NCBI RefSeq assembly: GCF_008254045.1
Contig: NZ_CP042425.1
Span: 1,550,001-1,614,000 of the forward strand
DNA: 64,000 nucleotides
Direction of reading: 5' to 3'
Source of the DNA: Limnoglobus roseus
Lineage (GTDB): Bacteria; Planctomycetota; Planctomycetia; Gemmatales; Gemmataceae
Positions 26,759-35,919 of this stretch are shown in pieces. A program made the position numbers and the translations under genes. Under the pieces are notes generated by a model, which saw nothing but the letters and a program-made list of their open reading frames with translations, did no database searches and was not told the origin of the DNA. Each line of letters opens with the position of its first letter. The stretch's first letter is position 1.

Positions 26759-27664
26759 CTACCGCCCGAACGCTTTCGCCAGATTCGCGTAACTCGCCTT
26801 CGCCGCCGCAACCGGGTCGTAGCCGGGCTTGTTGCTGATCTGTCCGCTCACTTCCACCACGACCGGCCCCGCGTACTTCGCGGCCGTCAGTCGGCGGGCG
26901 TAGTCGCCGTAGTCGATGCCTCCCTCACCCGGCAGCAGGAACTCGAATTTTGCCGGCGTCCCCTTCGCATCCTTCAGGTGAATGAACGCCGCGTGCGGGA
27001 CCAGCGATGTGATCGCGTCCGCCAACGTCACGCCCTCCAACTTGAGGTGGCTGAAGTCGAAGCCGAGCCGCAGCCACGGGCTGTCGATCTGTTTGAGCAG
27101 CCACAGCGTTCCCTCAACGGTGTGCAGGGCGTTGCCGACGTGCGGCTTGATCGCGATGACGGTCTTTGCGTCCTTCGCCACCGCCGCCCACGCTTGGAGG
27201 CGCTCGACCAACTTGTCCTTCACCTTCTCCCAGTCGGCCGGCTTGCCGCCGAGGATCGTCTCGATCACTGGCGGGGCGCCCGGCGACAGGGCGTGGCCCA
27301 ACTCGGCTGCGGCTTTCAGGCGATCCAGGTTCGCCCGGTGAACCGCGTCCGCCGCCGGCTCGGCGAGGTTCTCCATCAGCCCGTGGAGGCCGAGTTTCGC
27401 ATCCTGGAGTTGCTTCCGCAACTCCTTGCGCGCGTCGGCCGAAAGTTGCTTCGGCTCGCTCGGGTAGCCGGGCATCAGGGCGAGTTCCACACCGTCGTAG
27501 CCGATGGCGGCACACGCCCGAATCGCGTCGGCGAGGGGCAGCGACTTCATGCCGTAGAGGCTGAAGCCGAGCAAGATCGTTTTCGTCGTAGTTTGACCAA
27601 AAGCGGTCGGCGTCAGCAACAGCGGTGCGGTCGCGAGCCATTCGCGGCGGGTGAAACGGGACAT
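26759..27664 (-). CDS. Secreted sugar phosphate isomerase/epimerase family (TIM barrel)
   Basis: The 301-residue protein starts with a Tat-type leader (MSRFTRREWLATAP, R-R-E-W) and a signal region ending near FGQ. The mature part is a xylose-isomerase-like TIM barrel: AAIGYDGVELALMPG (strand 2 region with metal-ligand Glu), LGLHGLMENL, VIAIKPHVGN, LRLGFDFSHLKL (Asp/His), FIHLKDAKGT and the Glu-bearing VVVEVSGQ. Such exported TIM-barrel proteins in planctomycetes probably process sugars or inositols in the periplasm, but the substrate is unknown. It is downstream of the MBL hydrolase gene by 51 bp on the same strand. Confidence 0.82.
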   Translation of the reverse strand: MSRFTRREWLATAPLLLTPTAFGQTTTKTILLGFSLYGMKSLPLADAIRACAAIGYDGVELALMPGYPSEPKQLSADARKELRKQLQDAKLGLHGLMENLAEPAADAVHRANLDRLKAAAELGHALSPGAPPVIETILGGKPADWEKVKDKLVERLQAWAAVAKDAKTVIAIKPHVGNALHTVEGTLWLLKQIDSPWLRLGFDFSHLKLEGVTLADAITSLVPHAAFIHLKDAKGTPAKFEFLLPGEGGIDYGDYARRLTAAKYAGPVVVEVSGQISNKPGYDPVAAAKASYANLAKAFGR

Positions 27665-27715
27665 GGTCGGTCCTCCGTGCGGTTCGCGTAGTTTATCAGC
27701 GAACGGGCCGGGAGG

Positions 27716-28726
27716 TCAGAACCGGCCCCAGTGCGGCGGGAACTCGGTCCGGGGGAAGACCGCCTTTGCCTCGCGCAGCATGTCGCCCCACTCGTGGGGC
27801 GGGTAGCGGTCGGAAACGTGGAACAGCACGAGTTGCCGTGCCCCGCACCGGGCGGCCAGGGTCGCCGCCTCGGTCGCGACCATGTGCTTGTTCGCGACGG
27901 CCAGGTCCACGTCCGCGGGCCGGTACTGGCTTTCGCAGATGATCGTCCCGACGCCGCGCAACCGCTCGACCAGGTAGTCCACTGCTGGCCCGTCCATTCG
28001 GAAGTCCGTGAGGTAGGCCAACGAGTCGCCGGACGTCAGGGTCAGCAACTCGGCCTGAACCTCGGCCAGCGAGTGTGCCGTGCCGCTCACTTCGACCACT
28101 TCGCCCGGACCGGCGGGCGTCCCGCGCACCCGCTTGAGCCACGGTCCGGGCTTCCAGCCGCGGGCGGCCATGCGATCGGTGTTCACGTTTACCCGGTCCA
28201 CCTCGCGGACGAGGTACGCCATCGACGGCGTGCCGTGGTTCATCGTGAAGGCCGAGAGCGAGTAGTCGGGGTGGGAGAATAGAAGTTCGGAGGTGCGCCC
28301 CTGCCCTGCTTCCGGGTGGGCGGTGGCGAACTGCTCGGACAGTTCGAACCGCTCGACCTGGACGCCGTCGGGATGGATGTCGTGGACGAACCAGGGCACG
28401 TGCTTGCCGGCGACGAGGTTCCACAGGAAGCCTTGCAGCCGGTGGTGCAGGACCGCCCGCGTCCCCGGCGGTCCCCAGACACAGTTGCGTTTCGTCTCGC
28501 GGTCGTACACTCGGCGGAACAGCGAATCGAACCCGGCCACGTGGTCCATGTGAAAGTGCGAGAAGCAGAGGTGATCGAGTTGCAAGAGTTCGGCGTTGGG
28601 AACGGCCCCCGGGCAGCCTTCCCCGCAGTCGAACAATAGGCGGTGGATCGCCTGGCCCGTGGTGACACGCACGAACGCGGCGTTGTCCTCACCCGCCCCG
28701 CCCAGAACTTGAAACTCGATGGCCAT
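27716..28726 (-). CDS. Metallo-beta-lactamase fold hydrolase (RNase Z-like)
   Basis: ATG 28726 (MAIEFQVLGGAG) gives 336 residues; an upstream start at 28744 is possible but less typical. The fold starts with LLFDCGEGC, followed by the zinc motif CFSHFHMDHVAGFDSLF (H-x-H-x-D-H) and later AFTMNHGTPS, YLTDFRMD and LFHVSDRY, which resemble tRNase Z and related phosphodiesterases. Whether this one cleaves tRNA 3' ends is not certain: a flexible arm for tRNA binding is not evident. It is cytosolic, without signal peptide. Confidence 0.8.
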   Translation of the reverse strand: MAIEFQVLGGAGEDNAAFVRVTTGQAIHRLLFDCGEGCPGAVPNAELLQLDHLCFSHFHMDHVAGFDSLFRRVYDRETKRNCVWGPPGTRAVLHHRLQGFLWNLVAGKHVPWFVHDIHPDGVQVERFELSEQFATAHPEAGQGRTSELLFSHPDYSLSAFTMNHGTPSMAYLVREVDRVNVNTDRMAARGWKPGPWLKRVRGTPAGPGEVVEVSGTAHSLAEVQAELLTLTSGDSLAYLTDFRMDGPAVDYLVERLRGVGTIICESQYRPADVDLAVANKHMVATEAATLAARCGARQLVLFHVSDRYPPHEWGDMLREAKAVFPRTEFPPHWGRF

Positions 28727-28792
28727 CGAACCCCTCCGGTACAATTGGGCGAACGGACGGTCGCCGGGGCCGGAGGGTTCGCGGCCGCCGGC

Positions 28793-30547
28793 TCAGTCCT
28801 TCTCGGTGTACACCACGAAGCCGATCATCATCTCCTGCCACGTCTGGTTGCCCCAGCGGACCTTCGACGTGGGGTCGGGGTTCGTCGGGTTCTTGTCCGA
28901 GTTGTCGTACCACGCGGTACACTCGATCTTCGACCCGGCCGGAATGTCCCGCGGCTTCGCCAACTCGTAGTTCGCCTGCCAGTTGAAGTCGTACTTCGGG
29001 ATGTTGCACAACACCTCGCGCGAGCCGTCCGGCGACACCAACTCGAACTTGAACGCCTTGCCGCGGACGTGCATGTGCGGCGTGAAGCTGTACACCGTCA
29101 CGGCCTTCTTGAGCGTGTGCGACGACTTCACTTCGTAGTTGTCGGCCCCCGGCGGGATCTGGAACTTGCCGTTCAGGATCGAGCGGTTTTGAATCTCGTG
29201 CTTCGGCGGCCCCTTCGCGTAGCAGATGCCGATCATCGACTGGTCCTTGCCCGCCTGACCGTTCGGCGTGTAGTGCATCTCGAACATCAACTGCGAGCCT
29301 TTGAGGATCTTGCGGGCGTGGTCTTTCGGCAGGACCGTCGGCGCGTCGCCGGGGACGTAAGCCCCGAGCATGTGCGAGCCGAAGTCGGGGCCCATGACGT
29401 CCAGGAGCGAGCCGCCCGGGGGGATGATGAAACAGATGATGTGGTGGACGACGGCCCGGTACTCCGGCCGCACTTCGACCGCCTCGATCCACTTGTCCTC
29501 GGCGAACTTCTCGCCGACCGGCACGTACTGGTACGGCACGCCGATGCCGAGGAACGAGTTCGCGGGGATGCTGATCGGCTTCTTCAACTTCAGCACCTCG
29601 TCCGGGTCGCGGGGCAGCCGCCAGCCGTCGAGGAACGTCCGGGGCGCGGGCAGATCTTTCGCGTCGCCCTCCACGCAGCCCTGGTCGATCCACGCGAGCA
29701 GCGTGGCCTTGTCCTCGGCCGTCAGGCGGCGGTCGTTCTTGAAGTGCCCGAACTTCGCGTCGGCGTGCCACGGCGGCATGATGTCGTCGGCGACGACCTC
29801 GCGCATCATGGCCGACCAACTCTTCGCGCTTTTGTAGCTGTCGAGCGCGAACGGGGCGGCCTCGCCGGCGCGGTGGCACTCCAGGCACTTCGCCTGAAGG
29901 ATGCGCGACACTTGTTTCGTGTACGTGACCGGCTCGCCCGCCTTCACCGGCGACTTCTCGCGCGTCAGTTTGCACCCGCTCGCGGCTGTCTGCGTGACCT
30001 TCACGTCGCTACCTTCCAGCACCGCGTCGATGGCGTTGCCGAGTTCGCGGGTGGTCGCCTTCGGCTTGTGGACGCCGGGCGTGAACTGGTCGTCGATGCG
30101 ACCCTGGTAGCGGACGGTCCGCGTCGCGTCGAGCACGAAGGCGGTCGGCACGCGGTCCACGTTGAACTTGTCGGCGACCTTCGTGCCGTCGTCCTTCAGC
30201 ACCGGGTACGACAGGGCGAAGTTTTTCGCCTGCTTCGCGATAGTCGCGGCGTCGTCCGACTCGTGGCTGTACACGGCGACGAACTTCACGCCCTCGGCCT
30301 CGTACTTCTTGGCCATCTGCTGAACGACCGGCACGTAGGCCAGACTGACCGGGCACCCCGTGGTAGGAAACAGCACGACAACGGCCTTCGCGTCGCGGGT
30401 GTTCTCGACGAGGCCCCACGCCTTGCCGGTGGCGGCGTCGGTGAGTGTGAAATCGGCGATCTTGGTCCCCAACGGCGGGCCGGGCTCGGCGGCGGAAAGT
30501 GGAATGGCGGATAGGGTTAGGAGCACCAACAGAGCGCAGCGCATCAC
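28793..30547 (-). CDS. Redoxin-cytochrome c-copper monooxygenase-like fusion protein
   Basis: The 584-residue secreted protein has signal peptide MMRCALLVLLTLSAIPLSA. Order: an AhpC/TSA-type thioredoxin domain (about 25-170, with a single Cys in TTGCPVSLAYV rather than C-x-x-C); a c-type haem site CLECH with a later MPPW Met ligand candidate; and a C-terminal domain with MHYTPNG and TPHMHVRGKAFKFEL, resembling copper type II ascorbate-dependent monooxygenases. This planctomycete architecture is seen in many exported proteins annotated only as redoxin or hypothetical. The likely location is periplasm. Electron donor and substrate are unknown. Confidence 0.82.
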   Translation of the reverse strand: MMRCALLVLLTLSAIPLSAAEPGPPLGTKIADFTLTDAATGKAWGLVENTRDAKAVVVLFPTTGCPVSLAYVPVVQQMAKKYEAEGVKFVAVYSHESDDAATIAKQAKNFALSYPVLKDDGTKVADKFNVDRVPTAFVLDATRTVRYQGRIDDQFTPGVHKPKATTRELGNAIDAVLEGSDVKVTQTAASGCKLTREKSPVKAGEPVTYTKQVSRILQAKCLECHRAGEAAPFALDSYKSAKSWSAMMREVVADDIMPPWHADAKFGHFKNDRRLTAEDKATLLAWIDQGCVEGDAKDLPAPRTFLDGWRLPRDPDEVLKLKKPISIPANSFLGIGVPYQYVPVGEKFAEDKWIEAVEVRPEYRAVVHHIICFIIPPGGSLLDVMGPDFGSHMLGAYVPGDAPTVLPKDHARKILKGSQLMFEMHYTPNGQAGKDQSMIGICYAKGPPKHEIQNRSILNGKFQIPPGADNYEVKSSHTLKKAVTVYSFTPHMHVRGKAFKFELVSPDGSREVLCNIPKYDFNWQANYELAKPRDIPAGSKIECTAWYDNSDKNPTNPDPTSKVRWGNQTWQEMMIGFVVYTEKD

Positions 30548-30735
30548 GCGAGAACCTCCAGTTCGGGCCGACGATTGTCCTGCACCTTCAGATTAACGGG
30601 GGCAACCGTCGGAGGGTATACCCCGCAAGTGGCCGTTCGGATTCAAGTTGGGGCGAGCGGGGCAAGAATTCCCATCTTCGCCTTGACAGAACCGCCGAGA
30701 ATCGTCAACTTAACCATGCCTCTTCTCTGTTCCGG

Positions 30736-30779
30736 CCCCGCCGCTGATGGTGCAACGCCATTGACGGCGGGGTTTTTTT
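30736..30779 (+). terminator. Terminator-like hairpin ending directly at a start codon
   Basis: CCCCGCCG (30736-30743) and CGGCGGGG (30765-30772) form a stem, with an inner ATGG/CCAT pairing, followed by seven T. The next base is the A of the ATG at 30780, so no ribosome-binding site lies between. Confidence 0.7.
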
Positions 30780-31361
30780 ATGGCCACCGTCCGACTGACA
30801 AAAGATCAGTGCCAGCGTGACGAACTGCCGGGCTTGTGCGCCCGTTGCGGCCGGCCTGCCTCCACGCACATCGACCGCACGTTCGCCTGGAACCCGCCGT
30901 GGGTGGGGGTATTCCTCCTCGCCGGAATCCTCCCCGGCGTGATCCTCCTCTTCGCCACCCAACGACGCCTGCGGGTCCGCCTGCCAATGTGCGAACGGCA
31001 CCTCCGCCACTGGCGTTCACCGACCACGTTCACGTGGATCGGCCTGCCCGTGTGTTTGGGGATCATCGTCTTCGGGCTGTTCGTTTTGGGTGAAATCCAC
31101 CACGGGGCTTCGCCGGTTGCGAACGCCGGGGTGTTTACGTTCCTCGCGTGGATCGCCGTGGTCGGCGTGTGGCACTCGCGACTAATCCGCCCGGAGCGCA
31201 TCGACGCCAACGGGATCGTGCTCACCGGCGTGGCCGAGGAATTCGCGGACGCAGTGGAAGCGATGCGGGAAGAGAGCACCCCCACCCGCGACTACGGCGA
31301 GTACGACGACGAGGACCGACCCGCCCGGCCGCGACGGAATCGGTACGAAGGGGACGACTGA
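30780..31361 (+). CDS. Two-pass membrane protein with a C-x-x-C motif and acidic tail, paralogue A
   Basis: The 193-residue protein has an N-terminal CARCGRPAS zinc-ribbon-like half-site (with an upstream Cys and downstream CERH), hydrophobic spans near residues 45-60, 83-100 and 115-127, and an acidic-basic tail. Its start aligns residue for residue with the next gene (MATVRLTKDQCQRDELPGLC and MPNLRLPRAHCDRDDLPSIC). The family is unnamed to me. The unusual point is its start: a terminator-like hairpin with T7 ends at the ATG with no Shine-Dalgarno sequence. Confidence 0.7.
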   Translation: MATVRLTKDQCQRDELPGLCARCGRPASTHIDRTFAWNPPWVGVFLLAGILPGVILLFATQRRLRVRLPMCERHLRHWRSPTTFTWIGLPVCLGIIVFGLFVLGEIHHGASPVANAGVFTFLAWIAVVGVWHSRLIRPERIDANGIVLTGVAEEFADAVEAMREESTPTRDYGEYDDEDRPARPRRNRYEGDD

Positions 31362-31465
31362 CCCGTGGCGATTCGTCCGACCGGCTCGCATTTTTGTTGC
31401 CTCACCCGTCGGCGGCCTTCACAATGGGGCACTCCGCTAAACCCCCAACACCCGAGTGATGGCCC

Positions 31466-32083
31466 ATGCCCAACCTTCGCCTGCCCCGCGCCCATTGCGA
31501 CCGCGACGACCTGCCCTCGATCTGTGCGAAGTGCGGGCGGGAGGAGACGACACTCGTCTCCCGCACGTTCACCTGGTGCCCGTCGTGGGTCTTCATCTTC
31601 ATAATCTTCGGCGGCCTGCTGCCGTTGTTGATCGTCTACTTCATCGCCCGCAAACGGATGCGCGTGAACGTCCCGCTGTGCGACGAGCACGCCGGCGGCT
31701 GGAAGCGGGCGGCCCTGTTCGGCTGGACGAGCGTCCTGGGGTGCGTCGCGCTGCTCATCGTCGGCCTGACCGTGGCAGACCAAGTCGGGCCGATTGTCGC
31801 GATGGTTGGCGGGGTGGGGTTCGTCGTCTGCCTGATCGCGCTCGCGGTGTGGAACATGTTCCTGATTCGGCCCACCAAAATCACGAAGGAAGACATCACG
31901 CTCGCGGGCGTGTGCCAGGAGTTTGCGGACGAGGCCAAGGAACTTCGAAGCCGCTACGACGACGATGACGACCGGCGCGATGCCTACGGCGATTACGACG
32001 ACGACCGGCCGCAACGCCGCACGACTCGGACGCGCGACCGGTATGAAGACGAGTACGAAGACAACCGCCGGGACCGGGATTAA
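31466..32083 (+). CDS. Two-pass membrane protein with a C-x-x-C motif and acidic tail, paralogue B
   Basis: The 205-residue protein is a tandem paralogue of the gene at 30780: CAKCGREET site, LCDEHAGGWKR, hydrophobic spans at about 42-60, 86-103 and 109-127, then RPTKITKEDITLAGVCQEFADE matching RPERIDANGIVLTGVAEEFADA of the first copy. The tail is longer and rich in Asp, Arg and Tyr (for example RYDDDDDRRDAYGDYDDD). Tandem duplication with divergence of tails suggests related but separate uses. Its stop is 3 bp from the convergent MBL hydrolase stop. Confidence 0.72.
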   Translation: MPNLRLPRAHCDRDDLPSICAKCGREETTLVSRTFTWCPSWVFIFIIFGGLLPLLIVYFIARKRMRVNVPLCDEHAGGWKRAALFGWTSVLGCVALLIVGLTVADQVGPIVAMVGGVGFVVCLIALAVWNMFLIRPTKITKEDITLAGVCQEFADEAKELRSRYDDDDDRRDAYGDYDDDRPQRRTTRTRDRYEDEYEDNRRDRD

Positions 32084-32086
32084 GCT

Positions 32087-33109
32087 CTACCGACGAACGA
32101 GATCGTCACGGCCGACGCGGGGGGCGGCCCCCAGCCGTTCGTGGTCGATCTTGCCAGTGAGTTCGTCGAAGACGTGCTTCACGTTGTCCTTGATGTCGTT
32201 GGCCGCCTTGCCCGTCCACTCCTTGTACCACGGCATGTCGAGACCGGCCGCGATCTCGTCGACCGTCTTCTTCACGTCGATGCCCTTCTGCACCGCCGCC
32301 CGCAGTTCGACGAAGTACCGCTTCTGCTTGGCGATCAAGTCCTTGCCCGCGACGGGGCCGTGGCCTGGGCAGACGAGGTCCACGTCGAGCTTCTCCATCT
32401 TTTCGAGACACTTGACCCACTCGGCCGAGTTCGAGTGGCCCATGAAGTTGAACGCCCCGTTCACGCAGGCGTCGCCGGTGCAGAGGATCTTGTGCTTCGG
32501 CAGGTACGCCACCGCGTCGCCGCGGGTGTGGCTGTGGCCGAGGTGCAGGAACTCAACCCGCTGCGTGCCGTCGTCGAGGACGAGTTTGTCGTCGAAGTGC
32601 TCGTCGACTTGGTGGAGGTGGCTTTCCTTCACGTCCTTGCGATCCTTGGCCTGTTCCTCCCACTGCTTCGCCCCGTTGGCCATCAGCAGGCGGGCGGCGT
32701 GCGTGTGGCCGATGATCTTGGCCCCTTCCTTCGCCCACACGGCATTCCCGTAAGCGTGGTCGCCGTGGTGGTGCGTGTCGAGGACGTACTTGATCGGCAG
32801 CTTCGTCGTCTTCTTGATGGCCGCGAGCACGTCGCCCGCTTCCTTCGGGAAGTTGGCGTCGATGACGACGACGTGGTCCTTGAACAGAACCCACGTGTGG
32901 TTCGACCCGCCGAACGGCACCTTCGGATCGGTCGCGCTAATCGACGAGTACCGGAAGAAAACGCCGGGGGCGATCTCCTTCACCTCGTCGAACTTCATCT
33001 CAGGAATCGCGAGTTTCTTCGCGGCCGGCTCCGAGCGCCCCGGCGGGACGAGCGCGACGGCAACGACGATCGCGCCGACAACGGCCGCGAGGGAGAGGCG
33101 AGGGGACAT
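32087..33109 (-). CDS. Exported metallo-beta-lactamase fold hydrolase
   Basis: The 340-residue protein has a hydrophobic N-terminal export signal (LAAVVGAIVVAVALVPPG). The zinc motif DTHHHGDHAYG (H-x-H-x-D-H), the third histidine in FLHLGHSHTRGD and the GDACVNG Asp box match class B/SoxH-type MBL hydrolases, as found in many planctomycetes. The C-terminal region (about 230-340) is helical, for example CPGHGPVAGKDLIAKQKRYF. Substrate is unknown; beta-lactamase activity is not implied. It is likely periplasmic, expressed from its own promoter, and divergent or convergent neighbours give no operon clue. Confidence 0.82.
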   Translation of the reverse strand: MSPRLSLAAVVGAIVVAVALVPPGRSEPAAKKLAIPEMKFDEVKEIAPGVFFRYSSISATDPKVPFGGSNHTWVLFKDHVVVIDANFPKEAGDVLAAIKKTTKLPIKYVLDTHHHGDHAYGNAVWAKEGAKIIGHTHAARLLMANGAKQWEEQAKDRKDVKESHLHQVDEHFDDKLVLDDGTQRVEFLHLGHSHTRGDAVAYLPKHKILCTGDACVNGAFNFMGHSNSAEWVKCLEKMEKLDVDLVCPGHGPVAGKDLIAKQKRYFVELRAAVQKGIDVKKTVDEIAAGLDMPWYKEWTGKAANDIKDNVKHVFDELTGKIDHERLGAAPRVGRDDLVRR

Positions 33110-33223
33110 GGAAAACCTCCGTGGGATGCTCTTCGTGACGGCGGTATCCTATCTCCGTGAACCAAATCGGGGTAGCGCCTGCTACCCCGATCACGAAACG
33201 AGACGAAGTGTCTGCCCCAGTTG

Positions 33224-35434
33224 TTACTTGATCTGCTTGAGTCGGTCGACCATGCCCGTTTGTGTGACGCCGGTCACCCAGCGGTTCGAGTCGTCGGTCG
33301 AACTTTCGGAGACGAAGTCCCACAGGTAGCGGAACTCCCCTTTCGTCACCAGCCAGCGGATCAGGGCGTCTTCGCCGTCGTTGATGGCCGGGAACTGCAC
33401 CTTCAGCTCCGGCTTGCTGGCCGCCTGATTCATCAGTTCCCGCGCCCGTAACTTGACGCGGGGGTCGAGGGACGTGACCATGACGCCGGCCGTCCGGTCG
33501 CCCAAGCCTTGGCTGTAGGCCGGGCGGGTAATTGCCTCTTCGACGAACGGCATTACGGCCCGCACTGTCGCCGCACTCCGGCTTGCGGCGGCGTCCACCT
33601 CGGGGTCCAATTCCAGCAAGCGGGTCAGGTACGTCTGGTACTCCAGCAGGTCTTCTTCGCCCTTCGCGTTGCGGCCGCGGTGGTAGTTGGGGAACTCTCG
33701 CAACATCTGCCGGTAGAGGTTGATCCCCTCGGCGTACAGCGTCTTCGCCCGCAGCTTGTTCCCGGCACCGGCCTCCTGTTTCGCCTCCCACAGCGTCTTG
33801 CGGGCCTCGATCATGAGGTCGCTCGGCTCGGTTTCGGCGGCGCTCAAGAACGATTCCAGGTTGGTCGTCTGCTGTTGGATGGAATACGCCCGCAGCGATT
33901 CCCGCGCCCGCAGTCGCTCGCGGGACAATCCGCGGACTTTGAGTTGCTCGTCGTCCAGGCCGGCGAGCGTGGTGTCGTCCGGGACGCCGGCCGCCAGCGC
34001 CTGGAGGTTCGCGAGTTGCGCGGCCGTCAGACTCAGGCCGTTCACGCGGGCGTGGTGGGTCCACATCGCTAACGCCTTCCGCCACTCAGTCCGGCTGTTC
34101 GCCGGCGTTTCGAGGGCGACGTCCGTGCCCCGCGGGAACCACCGGTCGGCGTCCGAATCGGCCCGCCGGTCGGGGTACCACTTCGTGGCCGTGTCGAACC
34201 AGCCCTCCTTGGTAAGTCGTTCCGCCCGGTACGTTTCCACTCGCGGCCCGGCGTGGCGGAAGATGATGAGCATCGGGGCCTTCGGGATGCGGTACCGGAA
34301 GCGGTCCACGCCCTGCAAATCGTTGGCGAACTCCGGCCCGCGGTCGCCGGGCGGCGGGGGCAGCGGCTCCATCGAGTACGCGAACCACGTCCCGGCCGCC
34401 TGGAAGGCGTCGAACGTGTCGTTGATGTCGTCGACCTTCGACCCGGACGTGAACCGGAAGTTGTCGCCGATGGTCTTGGCCTCCCCGGTCTGCGGGAGCT
34501 TTTGCGGGAGCGTCGGGAACTGCTGATCCGGCGGCAGCAGGCGATCGTTCCGGGCCGCGTCGTACCGCGTCGGCACGCTGGCGTTGTCTTCCAGGAACTG
34601 CACGATCTGTTCCGGCCGCGTGTACCCGAGTTGGTCGACGAGGCGGCGGACGAGTTGCGGGTTCTTCTTCGCGAACGCATCGAACTCGGCGAGGTCGATC
34701 TGCCCGCCCTGGCGGAACCGCGACGGCTTCCGCTCTTCCGGCGGGATGCAACTGAGTTGGAACAGCGACGACAGCGTGCGGACCTTGTCGGCGACGCTGA
34801 ACTTGTTCTGGTAATAGAAGCCGATCTGGTACCGCATGTCCGGCGACTTGCGGTTCATCCGCTCGCCCTCGGCGAGCAGTTCGATGCCGCGGGTGATGTA
34901 GAAGTACATGTCATTGAGGCGGTCATTCTCGACCGACACGTTGTACGACAAGTTCCAGCTCTGGTAGATCCACGGCGTGGTGAAGTTCGGCTGGAGCTTG
35001 GTGACGGTGCGGACGAGGAACTCGAACTCGTGCCACTCGTTCCGCTTGAACTTGTCGATGGCCGCCTTCCACAAGGCGGTGATGACGAACCCGCGGCTGC
35101 CGAGGGTGCCGAGCCGCATGGCCGTGCTGGTGATCTCCGGGTCGCCCTGTTCGAGTTCGCGGAGTTCGAGCGCCTCGCCGCTGGCCTGCTGCTCGATGGT
35201 GCGGCTGTACAGCCAGTCGGCCGCCTTCGCGACGGCGTTCGGTGCGGCCGGTGGGCGGGTTTCATCGTCGGCCCCGCCGCGACGTTCCTGGTTCAGGTAC
35301 GTGGCCCGTGCTTCGTCGCTGAACGGGATTTGCAGCTTCCCGCGCCAGAACAGGCTCAGCGTGAAGAGCCCGATGATGAGCAGGAAGTACGTCCACTTCC
35401 GCCGCGTAACGGCTCGTTGAAAGGGGTTGGCCAT
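33224..35434 (-). CDS. Membrane-anchored 736-residue protein linked to an ABC exporter
   Basis: One N-terminal transmembrane helix (about 14-31: WTYFLLIIGLFTLSLFW) is followed by a long soluble part of mostly helical repeats, including WIYQSWNLSYNVSVEN and MYFYITRGIELLAEGERM that look like TPR-type packing. It starts at ATG 35434. The gene lies on the same strand as, and downstream of, an ABC-2 permease and ATPase, separated only by three arsenic genes; it is plausibly an envelope partner of that exporter. No enzyme motif is visible. I do not recognise a named family. Confidence 0.75.
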   Translation of the reverse strand: MANPFQRAVTRRKWTYFLLIIGLFTLSLFWRGKLQIPFSDEARATYLNQERRGGADDETRPPAAPNAVAKAADWLYSRTIEQQASGEALELRELEQGDPEITSTAMRLGTLGSRGFVITALWKAAIDKFKRNEWHEFEFLVRTVTKLQPNFTTPWIYQSWNLSYNVSVENDRLNDMYFYITRGIELLAEGERMNRKSPDMRYQIGFYYQNKFSVADKVRTLSSLFQLSCIPPEERKPSRFRQGGQIDLAEFDAFAKKNPQLVRRLVDQLGYTRPEQIVQFLEDNASVPTRYDAARNDRLLPPDQQFPTLPQKLPQTGEAKTIGDNFRFTSGSKVDDINDTFDAFQAAGTWFAYSMEPLPPPPGDRGPEFANDLQGVDRFRYRIPKAPMLIIFRHAGPRVETYRAERLTKEGWFDTATKWYPDRRADSDADRWFPRGTDVALETPANSRTEWRKALAMWTHHARVNGLSLTAAQLANLQALAAGVPDDTTLAGLDDEQLKVRGLSRERLRARESLRAYSIQQQTTNLESFLSAAETEPSDLMIEARKTLWEAKQEAGAGNKLRAKTLYAEGINLYRQMLREFPNYHRGRNAKGEEDLLEYQTYLTRLLELDPEVDAAASRSAATVRAVMPFVEEAITRPAYSQGLGDRTAGVMVTSLDPRVKLRARELMNQAASKPELKVQFPAINDGEDALIRWLVTKGEFRYLWDFVSESSTDDSNRWVTGVTQTGMVDRLKQIK

Positions 35435-35494
35435 ATCAGTAACTCCCAGCCGAGGCTCGGGGATGGTTCGGATGAAGGTTCAACGGATCACTGC

Positions 35495-35905
35495 TCATCG
35501 GCCGGCCGTGTCGGGTATCCCGACTTCCGCGAGGGCCGCTCGGACCTTGTCGCGGATCAGGTCGCGGACGGCCCGGAACTCTTCCGGCGGCATGTGCTTG
35601 GGGTCCGGGATGGCCCAGTCCGCCCGCCGCGCCGCCCGCACGAGGGGGCAAGCGTCGCCGCAGCCCATCGTGGCCACGAAGTCGAAATCGACGTCGGGCA
35701 ACTCGTCGAGCGACTTCGACCCGTGGGCCGCCAGGTCGTAGCCGAGTTCCGCCATGGCGGCCACGGCCTTCGGGTTGACGACGCCGGAGGGCCGCGACCC
35801 GGCACTGTACGCCTCGACCGCCGGCCCGCCGAGGATTCGCGCGAAGGCCTCGGCCATCTGACTGCGGTTGGCGTTCTCGACGCACACGAACAGCAATCGC
35901 TTCAC
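35495..35905 (-). CDS. arsC: Arsenate reductase, thioredoxin-linked (low-Mr phosphatase fold)
   Basis: GTG 35905, after AAGGGGA, gives 136 residues. The phosphatase loop CVENANRS (C8-x5-R14-S15) and the later MGCGDACPLV cysteine pair are those of thioredoxin-dependent ArsC, which reduces arsenate to arsenite through a cysteine relay. The DPKHMPPEEF segment supplies the conserved Asp-Pro general acid. It is the last gene of the arsenic trio, 14 bp downstream of the DUF6428 gene. Confidence 0.88.
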   Translation of the reverse strand: MKRLLFVCVENANRSQMAEAFARILGGPAVEAYSAGSRPSGVVNPKAVAAMAELGYDLAAHGSKSLDELPDVDFDFVATMGCGDACPLVRAARRADWAIPDPKHMPPEEFRAVRDLIRDKVRAALAEVGIPDTAGR

Positions 35906-35919
35906 GCCGGTCCCCTTCG

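Noticed and set aside
27716..28726. Calling the MBL gene rnz (tRNase Z)
   Set aside because: The zinc motif fits but the flexible tRNA-binding arm is not visible, so no gene symbol is given.
28643..30514. Plus-strand frame opposite the redoxin fusion gene
   Set aside because: Its composition is arginine/valine-heavy with no domain, and the opposite strand has clear motifs and a signal peptide.
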